In this document: positions 1 to 7,765 of the stretch, piece after piece
Layout: every line of letters begins with the position of its first letter
Numbering within the stretch: the first letter of the stretch is position 1
Origin: Chloroflexota bacterium
GTDB lineage: Bacteria > Chloroflexota > Anaerolineae > 4572-78 > J111
Assembly (NCBI GenBank): GCA_003695455.1
Contig: RFJF01000076.1
Location: 1-11,044, forward strand
Reading direction: 5' to 3'
Length of the DNA: 11,044 bases
Made by a program: the position numbers and the translations under genes
Notes under the pieces: generated by a model
Seen by the model: the letters and a program-made list of their open reading frames with translations, nothing else
Database searches by the model: none
What the model was told of the DNA's origin: nothing

Positions 1-2670
1 AACGGACACACCATTGTGCCCAGTTCTTCTCTGGTTCCGGCCGACGACCCCACCCTGCTTTTTGTAAACGCCGGCATGGTTCAATTCAAAGACGCCTTTC
101 TGGGGCTTGAAAAGCGGGAGTACAACCGGGCCACCACCGCCCAAAAATGCATGCGGGTATCCGGCAAACACAACGATCTGGAAAACGTTGGCCCCTCGCC
201 GCGGCACCACACCTTTTTTGAAATGCTGGGCAACTTTTCGCTGGGCGATTATTTCAAGCGAGACGCCATCCGCTTTGCCTACGAATGTCTGGTTGACGTT
301 TACGGCCTTGACCCGGCTCGTTTGCGCTACACGGTACACACCAATGACGACGAAGCGTTTGATATTTGGACCAAAGAGATGAATATTGACCCGGCCATTG
401 TGTACCGTATGGGCGATGCCACAAACTTTTGGCAAATGGCCGATGTTGGCCCCTGCGGCCCCACCTCGGAAGTGCACTACGATTGGGGTGAAGACGCCTG
501 CACCTGCGGCGACCCCAACTGCTCGGTGCTGATTGACAACGGCTGCGAACGCTGGCTTGAAATCTGGAACCTGGTTTTTATGCAGTTCAACCAGGCCCCC
601 GATGGCAGCCGCACCCCCCTGCCCAAACCCGGCGTAGATACCGGCATGGGGCTTGAACGCATTGTGTCGGTCATTCAAAACAAGCGCGCCAATTACGAAA
701 CTGACCTGTTTACCCCCATTATGGCGCACGTGCAACAAATGTTGGGCCACACAGATGCCCAAATGCAGGAAAACCTGGTAGCCTACCGCGTGATTGCTGA
801 CCACGGCCGGGCCATCACCTTTATGATTGGCGATGGCGTGATGCCCGGCAACGAAGGCCGCGCCTCGGTGTTGCGCCTTATTTTACGGCGCGCCGCCCGG
901 TACGGGCGCATTGCCGGCTTTGACGGCCCGTTTCTGGCCTCTGTAGCCAACAAAGTCATTGATGAAATGGGCGACCACTACATTGAATTGAAAGCCCGCC
1001 GCCAGTTTATTCTGAACGTCATTACCCAGGAAGAAGAGCGTTTTCTACGCACCTTTACCCACGGGCTTGATTTGATGGCTAACCTGGTGGCAAAATTGAA
1101 AAAACAAGGCCAAACCCGCATCCCCGGCGATGAAGTGTTCAAACTGCACGCCACCTACGGTTTTCCCAAAGACCTCACCCGCGTCATTGCCGAAGAGGAG
1201 TACGGCTTTACCATTGATGAAAAAGGCTTCTTGAAGGCCGCCGAGGAACATTCCCGTGTATCGGGTGGCAGCAAAATTGGCGAGATTGCCGTGGATGAGC
1301 TGCAAATTTACGCCGACCTGTTTGACGCGCTCAAAAGCAGCGGCGCACTGCCCGCCGGCGGCGTAAATTACAACCCCTACGCCGGCACAGATATGCAGGC
1401 GCAGGTAGTAGCCATTGTGCGCGACGGCCACTCTGTGCCCAGCGCCGGCGAAGGCCAAACCGTGGAGATGGTTTTGTCGGCCACGTCATTTTACGTGGAA
1501 TCCGGCGGGCAGGTGGGAGACACCGGCCACATTGTGTCTAACAGCGCGCCGCCGGCATGGGAAATGGAAGTGGAACAGGTAACCCGCCCGGTCAACGGAC
1601 TGGTGGTTCACCGGGGGCTGATTACCGCCGGCACGCTGAACGTGGGCGACAACGCCTGGGCCAGAGTTGATTACCAACGCCGCTGGAATATTATGCGCAA
1701 CCACACCGCCACCCACATTTTGCACCGCGAACTGCGCCGCACGCTGGGCAGCCACGTAGCGCAGGCCGGTTCGCTGGTGGCCCCGGACCGCCTCCGCTTC
1801 GATTTTAGCCACCCGCAAATGGTATCGCAAAGCGAATTGACCGAGATTGAAGCCGCCGTCAACCAGGCCATTCTGGCCGATTACCCGGTGTCTGACAGCC
1901 AGAAACGGTACGATGAATTGAAACAGGCCATTGCTTCCGGTGAAATTATGGCCCTGTTTGGCGAAAAATACGGCGATGTGGTGCGGGTGGTTCAGATTGG
2001 CAGCGACACCGCCACCTACAGCCGCGAACTGTGCGGCGGCACCCACGTGCAGCGAACCGCGCAAATTGGCGCACTGCACATTACCAATGAAGAAAGCGCC
2101 GCCGCCGGCGTGCGCCGCATCGAGGCTGTAACCGGAGACGGGGCGGCCCGGCTCATCCAAAACCGGCTGCTCACGCTGGAACAACTGGCCGCCTTTTTGA
2201 ACGTGCAGCCGGAAGATGTGTACCGCCGCACCATGGCGCTGGCATCGCAATTGCAAGACACCGAAAAGAAAATCAAGGAACTGGAACGCAAACTTGCCCG
2301 TGCCGATTTTGAAAGCCTGCTGGCGCAGGCCCACACCGTAAACGGCGTCAACGTGGTAGCGCTCAAGGTAGACGCCGGCGATGTCTCAATGTTGCGCGAA
2401 ATGAGCGACTGGTTCCGCGACCGGCTCGGTTCGGCGGTGGTAGTGCTGGGCACAGTTATTGACGGCCGCCCCCGAATTATTGCCACCGTCACCCAAGACC
2501 TGACCGGCAAAGGGCTGCACGCCGGCAAACTTGTAAAAGCCGTGGCCCAACGGGTGGGCGGCGGCGGCGGCGGCAAACCCACCATGGCCGAAGCCGGCGG
2601 CAAAGACGCCTCTAAACTGGAAGATGCGCTGGCTGTTGTTGACTCGCTGGTAGAAAGTGCGGTAAGTTGA
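1..2670 (+). CDS. alaS: Alanine--tRNA ligase, 5' end missing
   Basis: Alanyl-tRNA synthetase charges tRNA-Ala with alanine in the cytoplasm and hydrolyses mischarged Ser/Gly-tRNA. The frame is open from base 1 (NGHTIVPSSSLVPADDPTLL), and family members have about 20 more residues, so the true start lies left of the window; the GTG at 16 is an internal valine. Visible codons 1-889 cover the class II aminoacylation core, the editing domain with its zinc-type HxxxH (His568, His572) and CGGTH (Cys678, His682) motifs, a coiled-coil stretch around 755-775, and the C-terminal DHHA1/C-Ala domain ending in a run of six glycines (853-858) then KPTMAEAGGKD. All editing-site ligands are intact, so the enzyme looks functional. 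A four-cysteine insert lies in the catalytic domain (codons 499, 505, 520, 544 in nucleotide positions). A 57-nt AT-rich gap without a clear terminator separates it from the next gene. Confidence 0.97.
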   Translation, partial: NGHTIVPSSSLVPADDPTLLFVNAGMVQFKDAFLGLEKREYNRATTAQKCMRVSGKHNDLENVGPSPRHHTFFEMLGNFSLGDYFKRDAIRFAYECLVDVYGLDPARLRYTVHTNDDEAFDIWTKEMNIDPAIVYRMGDATNFWQMADVGPCGPTSEVHYDWGEDACTCGDPNCSVLIDNGCERWLEIWNLVFMQFNQAPDGSRTPLPKPGVDTGMGLERIVSVIQNKRANYETDLFTPIMAHVQQMLGHTDAQMQENLVAYRVIADHGRAITFMIGDGVMPGNEGRASVLRLILRRAARYGRIAGFDGPFLASVANKVIDEMGDHYIELKARRQFILNVITQEEERFLRTFTHGLDLMANLVAKLKKQGQTRIPGDEVFKLHATYGFPKDLTRVIAEEEYGFTIDEKGFLKAAEEHSRVSGGSKIGEIAVDELQIYADLFDALKSSGALPAGGVNYNPYAGTDMQAQVVAIVRDGHSVPSAGEGQTVEMVLSATSFYVESGGQVGDTGHIVSNSAPPAWEMEVEQVTRPVNGLVVHRGLITAGTLNVGDNAWARVDYQRRWNIMRNHTATHILHRELRRTLGSHVAQAGSLVAPDRLRFDFSHPQMVSQSELTEIEAAVNQAILADYPVSDSQKRYDELKQAIASGEIMALFGEKYGDVVRVVQIGSDTATYSRELCGGTHVQRTAQIGALHITNEESAAAGVRRIEAVTGDGAARLIQNRLLTLEQLAAFLNVQPEDVYRRTMALASQLQDTEKKIKELERKLARADFESLLAQAHTVNGVNVVALKVDAGDVSMLREMSDWFRDRLGSAVVVLGTVIDGRPRIIATVTQDLTGKGLHAGKLVKAVAQRVGGGGGGKPTMAEAGGKDASKLEDALAVVDSLVESAVS

Positions 2671-2689
2671 CGGGCAGCAAAATTTTTCA

Positions 2690-2717
2690 TTGCTCATTTT
2701 TTGTTCATTGGTAAAAT
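2690..2717 (+). promoter_or_regulatory. Candidate promoter before the FtsA-like gene
   Basis: A sigma-70-like pair, TTGCTC (2690-2695) and TAAAAT (2712-2717) with a 16-nt spacer, lies in the AT-rich gap after alaS. Initiation about 7 nt downstream would fall only a few bases before the ATG at 2728, implying a leaderless or nearly leaderless transcript. This agrees with the absence of a Shine-Dalgarno sequence there. The -10 is a good match and the -35 is fair; AT-rich spacers often give chance matches. Confidence 0.35.
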
Positions 2718-2727
2718 TGTAAATTGA

Positions 2728-3903
2728 ATGAAATTTCTGCACCGGCTTCAACCAAAAAAGCAACAAACCCCCACGGCGTACAGCCTGGTAGATGTAGGCC
2801 GGGATACGGTCAAAGCAGCGGTAGTGCTGGTTTTGCCGGGCCATGCCGAGCCGCAGGTGGTGGGCTACGGGCTGGCCAAAACCGGCAACCACGATATCAC
2901 CGGCGGCCGCATTGAGGCCGAAGCCGCAGCACCCGCCGTTAATCAGGCGCTGACCGCCGCAGAAGACAGCACCGAGCAGTACATTGGCCAAAAAGTTGTG
3001 CCGGATGATGCAGTGTTTGCCGTGGCCGGCCGGGCAATTGTTGGCAAGCTGTTCACGGTTGAGCACAAACGCCCCAAACCGTCCACGCCCATCTCTGCCA
3101 AAGAAATGAACACCGTCCGGCTGCGGGCCGAAAAACTGGTCCCGCCGGGGCTGGCCGAGGCCGTGTTTGAGGGCGGTCAGTGGCAGCCGCTGGCCGTCAC
3201 CGACGCCGGAACCCTGCTGGATGACCGCTTGACGATGGGGGTTGTGGGGTTGACCGGGCGTAAAATTACCCACTCGGTGTTTGGGGTGGCCGCGCAGGCC
3301 AGCGCGCTGCGCGGGTTAGAAGTGCTGGCCGATGCGGCAAACCTGTCCATTGCCAATGTGGTGGCCTCGCCGCACGCGCTGGCCTCGGTAGCACCCCACA
3401 GCGAGGCCATCATTCTGGATATTGGCCTGTCCGGCACCGATGTATGTGTCATCAAACAGGATGCCCTGGTTGCCGCCGACTGGATTCCGTTCGGCGGTCA
3501 CTTTTTTACCCAATCATTGGCGCAGGCCACAAACCTGTCTGCCAAGGCGGCGCGCACGCTCAAACACGCCTACGGAACCGGCAGCCTGGCCGCTGATCGT
3601 GCTGAAAACATTGCGGCCAAACTGGATGCGGCACTCTCGCGCTGGTACCGGGCCGTCATCGAAGTGCTGCGCCGCGTGCCCAACGGGCCGCTGCCCCGCA
3701 GAATCTACCTGACCGGCGGCGGCAGTAAACTGCCCGGTCTGGAACGGTATCTCAAAATAGACCCAACGCCGTTCAGCGCCGCGCCGGAAATTTCGGCGTT
3801 GGGGGCAAAATCATTGCCGGCCATCAAAGACCTGACAGACTCAATGGATTACAAGCTGATGGGATTGGCGCTCAGCCTGACGGTTGGGCTGCCTGAATGG
3901 TAA
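2728..3903 (+). CDS. FtsA/PilM-type actin-fold ATPase
   Basis: A 391-aa cytoplasmic protein of the actin/HSP70 ATPase superfamily, closest by eye to cell-division FtsA. Phosphate-1 motif is DVGRDTVK (Asp22), followed by a region like the FtsA SHS2 domain (VFAVAGRAIVGKL, then ISAKEMNTVRLRAEKL, about residues 90-140). Phosphate-2 motif is ILDIGLSGTD (Asp231) followed by IPFGGHFFTQSLA, and the adenosine motif is YLTGGGSKLPG (Gly330-Gly332). No long C-terminal tail with an obvious FtsZ-type membrane helix is seen. The ATG at 2728 is the only start that keeps phosphate-1; it has no Shine-Dalgarno and is preceded by AAATTGA. The next gene starts 12 nt after the stop and encodes a membrane protein, so a PilM-like role, anchoring a membrane partner from the cytoplasm, is inferred. 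True FtsA, PilM or a distinct Chloroflexota family are all possible. Confidence 0.85.
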   Translation: MKFLHRLQPKKQQTPTAYSLVDVGRDTVKAAVVLVLPGHAEPQVVGYGLAKTGNHDITGGRIEAEAAAPAVNQALTAAEDSTEQYIGQKVVPDDAVFAVAGRAIVGKLFTVEHKRPKPSTPISAKEMNTVRLRAEKLVPPGLAEAVFEGGQWQPLAVTDAGTLLDDRLTMGVVGLTGRKITHSVFGVAAQASALRGLEVLADAANLSIANVVASPHALASVAPHSEAIILDIGLSGTDVCVIKQDALVAADWIPFGGHFFTQSLAQATNLSAKAARTLKHAYGTGSLAADRAENIAAKLDAALSRWYRAVIEVLRRVPNGPLPRRIYLTGGGSKLPGLERYLKIDPTPFSAAPEISALGAKSLPAIKDLTDSMDYKLMGLALSLTVGLPEW

Positions 3904-3915
3904 TTGAGTAATTGA

Positions 3916-5568
3916 ATGGAACAAATTTTAAACCTTGACCCAAATGATGACATCACCTCTATTCGGAGCCGAATAGATTTTGTGCTGCCCACGCTCACCC
4001 GCCAGGCTGTGCAGCAGACCGGCAGCGCCAAACGCCCGCGTCTGCTGCTGCTGGTACCGCGCAAAAATGCCGCGCTCAAAAGCCTGGTCAATATGAAACT
4101 GCTGGCCCGCACGGTGCAAAGCCGCGCCGTAGATGTGGCCATTGTCAGCGGCAACCCCACCATTCGGGATTACGCCAAAGAAGCCGGACTGAAGGTGTTC
4201 GGCAGCCAGGGCAGCGCCCGGCGCGCCGGCTGGATTTCAAAAACAACCCCTGTGGCCGCGCCGGATGACTCGCTGCCGCCCGTGGTGCCGGAACCCGTTG
4301 CCGAACCATTGGCCCCCAAAAAAGAAAAAAGTACGCGGCGGCGGGTAAAACCTAAAAAATATGTAGTGGTAGAGGGCGATAAACAACCCGGCCGGCTCAA
4401 GTATCTGGCGCAGCAGGCCGGAATGCTCATTTTGATTGTGGTGCTGGCTTTTGCGCTGGTGGTGGGGTTCATTGGGCTGCTGCCGCGCGCCTCGGTAACT
4501 ATTACGCCGGTTGCCCAACCGGTACATACCGAACTAACCGTAAAAGCCGACCCAAACGTAGATTCGGTGGATTTTGCCAACCTCACCTTTCCGGCCCGCA
4601 AAGCCCAGGTTGAATTGAGCATGTCCGGCGAAATTGAAACTGTAGAGACAGAACTGACCCCGGTTGAAAAGGCCACCGGGCAGGTGGTGTTTATCAACCG
4701 CACAGAAGACGAGCAGACCATTCCCATTTCTACCACCGTGGCTACCTCGGCCGGCACGCCGGTAGAATTCATCACCGTGCAAACGGCCACCATCCCTGCC
4801 GGCACAAACGCCACCACCACTACCCAGGTAATTGCCGTACAACCCGGCCCACGCGGCAACGTATCTGCCGGGCAAATCAACCGCTTTGCAGAACCGGGCT
4901 TTGGCCTGCTGGCGCGGGTGGTGAACGAAAGCGCAACATCGGGCGGCGCGCTGGCCCCGGCCAAAATTATCACCGAAGATGACAAACCCCGGCTGGATGC
5001 CTACTTGCAGCAGATTATTCAGGAAGAGGGGCTGCGGCAGATTGAGGCTTCGCTGGGCGAACAGGAATTTGTGCCGCCGGAATCGGTAGAGGTGATTGTG
5101 CTTGACAAAAAATACCGTGATTTTTCCGGCGATTTTTCAGACACCTTTGGCGGCCAGATGCAGGCCGTGGTGCGGGCCACCGTCATTGGCGGCTACAACG
5201 CCAACCGGCTGGCGCTGGCCGCGCTGGAAGCACAGGTGCCGCCCGGTTACGAACTGAACATTGAGGGGCTGCAATTTGGAGCCGGCGAAATTTACGACAT
5301 CACCGACGGCGTGGTCACGTTCCGCATTTTTGCTTCCGGCCAGGCCGAACCCGTGCTGGACGGCCGCCAGATTGCCGAGCGCGTGGCATGGCTGCCGGTG
5401 GGGCAGGCCCAGCAGTTGTTGTCTGAACAGTACCAACTGGCTACTGTGCCCGGCATTGAGGTGCAGCCAGACTGGCTGGCCGAACGGTTGGGGCGGCTGC
5501 CGTTTTCGCCGTTGCGCATCAGCGTGACCATTAACAAGCCGGTGACCGTGACCGCCAACGAGGGGTAG
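3916..5568 (+). CDS. Single-pass membrane protein, baseplate J-like domain
   Basis: A 550-aa protein with an unusual layout. Residues 1-105 resemble a small alpha/beta domain (RLLLLVPRKNAAL, then VDVAIVSGNPTIRDYAKEAG) after a start peptide ILNLDPNDDITSIRSRI that I recall from other Chloroflexota proteins. Residues about 110-168 are a Pro- and Lys/Arg-rich linker. One transmembrane helix (about 170-190) follows, then about 360 residues predicted outside the membrane. The stretch TIPAGT (292 on) to QPGPRGNVSAGQI (309 on) is typical of baseplate J/gp47-like domains. There is no signal peptide or phage neighbour, so this is not a prophage baseplate. The positive linker implies N-in topology. The start lies 12 nt after the previous stop with no strong Shine-Dalgarno, so translational coupling is likely. 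Function is unknown; an envelope assembly partner of the upstream ATPase is an inference. Confidence 0.8.
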   Translation: MEQILNLDPNDDITSIRSRIDFVLPTLTRQAVQQTGSAKRPRLLLLVPRKNAALKSLVNMKLLARTVQSRAVDVAIVSGNPTIRDYAKEAGLKVFGSQGSARRAGWISKTTPVAAPDDSLPPVVPEPVAEPLAPKKEKSTRRRVKPKKYVVVEGDKQPGRLKYLAQQAGMLILIVVLAFALVVGFIGLLPRASVTITPVAQPVHTELTVKADPNVDSVDFANLTFPARKAQVELSMSGEIETVETELTPVEKATGQVVFINRTEDEQTIPISTTVATSAGTPVEFITVQTATIPAGTNATTTTQVIAVQPGPRGNVSAGQINRFAEPGFGLLARVVNESATSGGALAPAKIITEDDKPRLDAYLQQIIQEEGLRQIEASLGEQEFVPPESVEVIVLDKKYRDFSGDFSDTFGGQMQAVVRATVIGGYNANRLALAALEAQVPPGYELNIEGLQFGAGEIYDITDGVVTFRIFASGQAEPVLDGRQIAERVAWLPVGQAQQLLSEQYQLATVPGIEVQPDWLAERLGRLPFSPLRISVTINKPVTVTANEG

Positions 5569-5571
5569 CAG

Positions 5572-5994
5572 ATGCGGCTGATGGCGCTGGATGTAGGCGA
5601 AAAACGGATTGGCATTGCCACCAGCCACGGTATTTTTGCGTCGCCGCACAGCGTGCTGCGGCGTAAATCCAAAAAAGAGGATTTTGCCCGCCTGCGCCGG
5701 CTCATTGCCGAACTGGAAATTGAGCGGCTGATTATTGGCATGCCCTACTCGCTCAGCGCGCCGGACGGTATTGGGCCGCAGGCGCGTCGCATCCAACGCT
5801 ACGCCGAGGCGCTGGCCCCGGAAATTAGCATCCCCATTGAGTTCTTTGACGAACGCTACTCCACGGTTGATGCACAAGACAAACTTCGGCTTGCCGGTAA
5901 CAAAAAAGTCCCCATTGATGCCGCCGCCGCTGCCGTAATTTTGCAGAACTACCTGGACTCGCACAACTCCCGGCCTAAAAACCCTCTGGCTTGA
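5572..5994 (+). CDS. ruvX: Putative pre-16S rRNA nuclease / RuvX (YqgF)
   Basis: A 140-aa RNase H-fold nuclease of the YqgF/RuvX family, implicated in 5' maturation of 16S rRNA and named by homology as a Holliday junction resolvase. Family motifs are all present in order: LDVGEKRIGIA (Asp7), IIGMPYSLSAPDGIGPQA (Gly56-Pro58), FFDERYSTVDA (Asp93-Arg95) and VPIDAAAAAVILQNYL (Asp116). Length is normal. A GAGGGG Shine-Dalgarno at 5560-5565 overlaps the end of the previous gene with 6 nt to the ATG, so the two genes are tightly coupled. A second ATG three codons in is possible but worse placed. In Bacillus and relatives the order alaS-yrzL(ireB)-ruvX is conserved; here two unrelated genes occupy the space between alaS and ruvX. 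Confidence 0.95.
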   Translation: MRLMALDVGEKRIGIATSHGIFASPHSVLRRKSKKEDFARLRRLIAELEIERLIIGMPYSLSAPDGIGPQARRIQRYAEALAPEISIPIEFFDERYSTVDAQDKLRLAGNKKVPIDAAAAAVILQNYLDSHNSRPKNPLA

Positions 5995-6050
5995 CCTTCA
6001 AACTTCCGTTGTACGCTTCCCCACCGATTTTAAACTGCCCTGTAAAATTT

Positions 6051-6071
6051 AAGATTCAGGGTGAGTCTTTT
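6051..6071 (+). terminator. Weak terminator-like hairpin after ruvX
   Basis: AAGATTC (6051-6057) can pair with GAGTCTT (6063-6069), seven pairs including one G-U, around a five-base loop, and is followed by TT. The stem is AT-rich and the T run short, so termination would be inefficient. It is the only terminator-like element close behind ruvX. Confidence 0.3.
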
Positions 6072-6082
6072 GGCAATTTTCG

Positions 6083-6091
6083 TGATACAAT
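6083..6091 (+). promoter_or_regulatory. Candidate extended -10 promoter for the regulator gene
   Basis: TGATACAAT is an extended -10 (TG, one base, TACAAT). No convincing -35 is seen at 16-18 nt upstream, which extended -10 promoters can tolerate. If real, the regulator transcript would carry a leader of about 335 nt. Confidence 0.3.
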
Positions 6092-6432
6092 ATCAAATGC
6101 CGATAGTTTAACACTTTTAAGGAAATCTTGCGGTGTTGCCTTAAATTGGGGGGAAGGCATCACTGATTGATTTTCTTTGGGGCTACACAATCAAATAATC
6201 TTCACAACGCGTACCCACCCACAATCTATATTTTGGCCCAGCAAACGGGCTGATTTGTGGTTCCAACTGCACAATTAATTTTTATTGTCGTGTTGCGAAC
6301 TCGATATCCCCCTGGATTCAATTCAATATTCAGTTGCTTTGGCATCCGGCACAACGTTGCCCGGATTTGACACTGCGGCTGAAAGCACCTGCCTGCAACT
6401 ATCGCAAGGCATGGTGCGGGGGTACAAGACCA

Positions 6433-7749
6433 ATGGCACTTACGCCGATGTCAAAATGGCTGGCAGACAACCAGGACCACTGGCACGCTGCCAGCAAATT
6501 GTTAAAAGACAAACAATACCGTCAAATATCGCAACTGCTGCGCCACGTTGGGTTGTCTCCGGAGCGTGTTGAAGATGCGCTGTTTGCCAACCTGCTTCAC
6601 ATTGCCCGCCAAATTTGCGAAGCCTGCGCCCAATACGAAGCGGAAACACGCTGGCATCTGGATGCTTTTGAACGGGCGCGCCGCCGTGAACGAGACCTGC
6701 GACAAACGCTGGAGGCAATTTTTGAGGTTGTTTACCAGTGGTCCCACGGCGGCGGAGAAATGATCTTGCCGCCGGCAGAACCGAAACGCCGGCGAGAACG
6801 CTCCATTTCTGCCGAAACCCGCAATTTGTGGGCGCGGATGCAGAAAATACTGGGGTTTTCCGAAACCGCGCCGCCCCTTTCTGCCTCTCCATCCCCTCAA
6901 CTGCCGGACTTGCCAGTGATTGATATGACGGCAATCCCGGCCCTTCCGGCGGCGGCCCGCCCCGCAAGAATGGCCTCGGTAACGGTGTACACGCTGGGGG
7001 TGTTCAGGGTGTACGTCAACGAGCAGTTGGTTGAAAAGTGGCCCGGCAACAAATGCAAAGAAATCTTCAAATACTTGCTGGTGAATCGCGGCAAGTCCAT
7101 TCATCATGAAATTCTCACCGAATTAATCTGGCCGGATGTCGGGCCGGAATCGGCACGGAAAAATCTGTACCAGGCTATTTACAACCTGCGGCAGGCGCTG
7201 CGTACCAACGGTTCCGGCGGCGATTACATTTTGTGCGAGGACAGTTGCTACTGCTTTAACCCGGAGCTGGAGTTGTGGGTTGACAGCGAGGCCTTTCTGG
7301 AACAATACCAGACCGGGCGCAAACTGGAGGCCGCCGGTCATCCGGCGCAGGCGGTGGCCGCGTTTGAAGCTGCCGAAAGTATGTACGAGGGCGAATTTTT
7401 GGCCGAAGACCCTTACACTGACTGGCTGCTGGTTCACCGCGAAAACCTGAAACACGCCTACCTTGATATTCTTGAACGGTTGAGCCGTCACTATTTTACG
7501 CAGGCGCAGTGGGCCATGTGCATCTCGTTCTGCCAGAAAATTCTGGCAAACGATAATTGCCGTGAGGATGCCCACCGCCGCCTGATGCGCTGCTACGTAC
7601 AGCAGGGCCAGCGAAATCTGGCGCTGCGACAGTTCCACTTTTGTGTTGAGGCGCTCCGGCAAGAGCTTGACGTGCCGCCGATGGCGGACACGCTGGCCCT
7701 GTACCAGCAAATTCGGCGGGGCCAATCTCAAGATTCTGTCGCCTCATAA
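6433..7749 (+). CDS. BTAD-type winged-helix transcriptional regulator
   Basis: A 438-aa regulator from the ATG at 6433. Residues about 180-275 form an OmpR-type winged helix (VTVYTLGVFRVYVN, then SIHHEILTELIWPDV and SARKNLYQAIYNLRQALR). Residues about 282-430 form a bacterial transcriptional activation (BTAD) helical-repeat domain (ELWVDSEAFLEQYQ, YTDWLLVHRENLKHAYLDIL, CREDAHRRLMRCYVQQGQ, LALRQFHFCVEALRQEL). This is the SARP/AfsR-type pairing. The first 180 residues are mostly helical and charged, ending in a Pro/Ala linker, with no recognised sensor domain or ATPase. The start was chosen because GGGGG lies 10 nt upstream; the ATG at 6448 and TTG at 6334 are alternatives. It sits just ahead of the 149-aa and 300-aa genes and could regulate them or itself, but no operator repeat was identified. 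Confidence 0.88.
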   Translation: MALTPMSKWLADNQDHWHAASKLLKDKQYRQISQLLRHVGLSPERVEDALFANLLHIARQICEACAQYEAETRWHLDAFERARRRERDLRQTLEAIFEVVYQWSHGGGEMILPPAEPKRRRERSISAETRNLWARMQKILGFSETAPPLSASPSPQLPDLPVIDMTAIPALPAAARPARMASVTVYTLGVFRVYVNEQLVEKWPGNKCKEIFKYLLVNRGKSIHHEILTELIWPDVGPESARKNLYQAIYNLRQALRTNGSGGDYILCEDSCYCFNPELELWVDSEAFLEQYQTGRKLEAAGHPAQAVAAFEAAESMYEGEFLAEDPYTDWLLVHRENLKHAYLDILERLSRHYFTQAQWAMCISFCQKILANDNCREDAHRRLMRCYVQQGQRNLALRQFHFCVEALRQELDVPPMADTLALYQQIRRGQSQDSVAS

Positions 7750-7765
7750 TTGAACCCCCCTTGAA

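Larger units (their letters stand above)
5995..6432. other. 438-nt gap between ruvX and the BTAD regulator
   Basis: No convincing gene is seen. The gap is AT-rich in its first 300 nt, then shifts to coding-like composition. It holds the weak hairpin after ruvX, the extended -10 candidate, and a longer bulged hairpin at 6219-6260 (CCACAATC with GATTTGTGG, inner GCCC with GGGC). The regulator's frame is open back to a TAA at 6196, and the only upstream start codon, TTG at 6334, has no ribosome binding site. Confidence 0.6.

Noticed and set aside
1486..2334. 282-codon open frame on the minus strand inside alaS
   Set aside because: It lies wholly opposite the conserved editing and linker regions of alaS, has no recognisable domain, and is explained by GC-biased codons on the plus strand.
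2557..2574. (GGC)6 run as a simple repeat
   Set aside because: It encodes the conserved glycine-rich segment of the AlaRS C-terminal domain and needs no other explanation.
2386..3273. 295-codon minus-strand open frame spanning the alaS/ATPase gap
   Set aside because: It is antisense to two well-supported genes, its residues are a mirror of their codons, and no motif or ribosome binding site supports it.
3916..5568. Baseplate-J similarity as a sign of prophage or a contractile injection system
   Set aside because: No tail, sheath, spike, integrase or lysis gene is present, and the protein has its own transmembrane helix and housekeeping neighbours.
6138..6159. TGCCTT...AAGGCA inverted repeat in the gap
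   Set aside because: Six pairs around a long G-rich loop, with no T run or gene relation; easily chance.
6334..6432. TTG start extending the regulator by 33 residues
   Set aside because: There is no ribosome binding site, the added residues look unlike a domain, and the ATG at 6433 has a G-rich site upstream.
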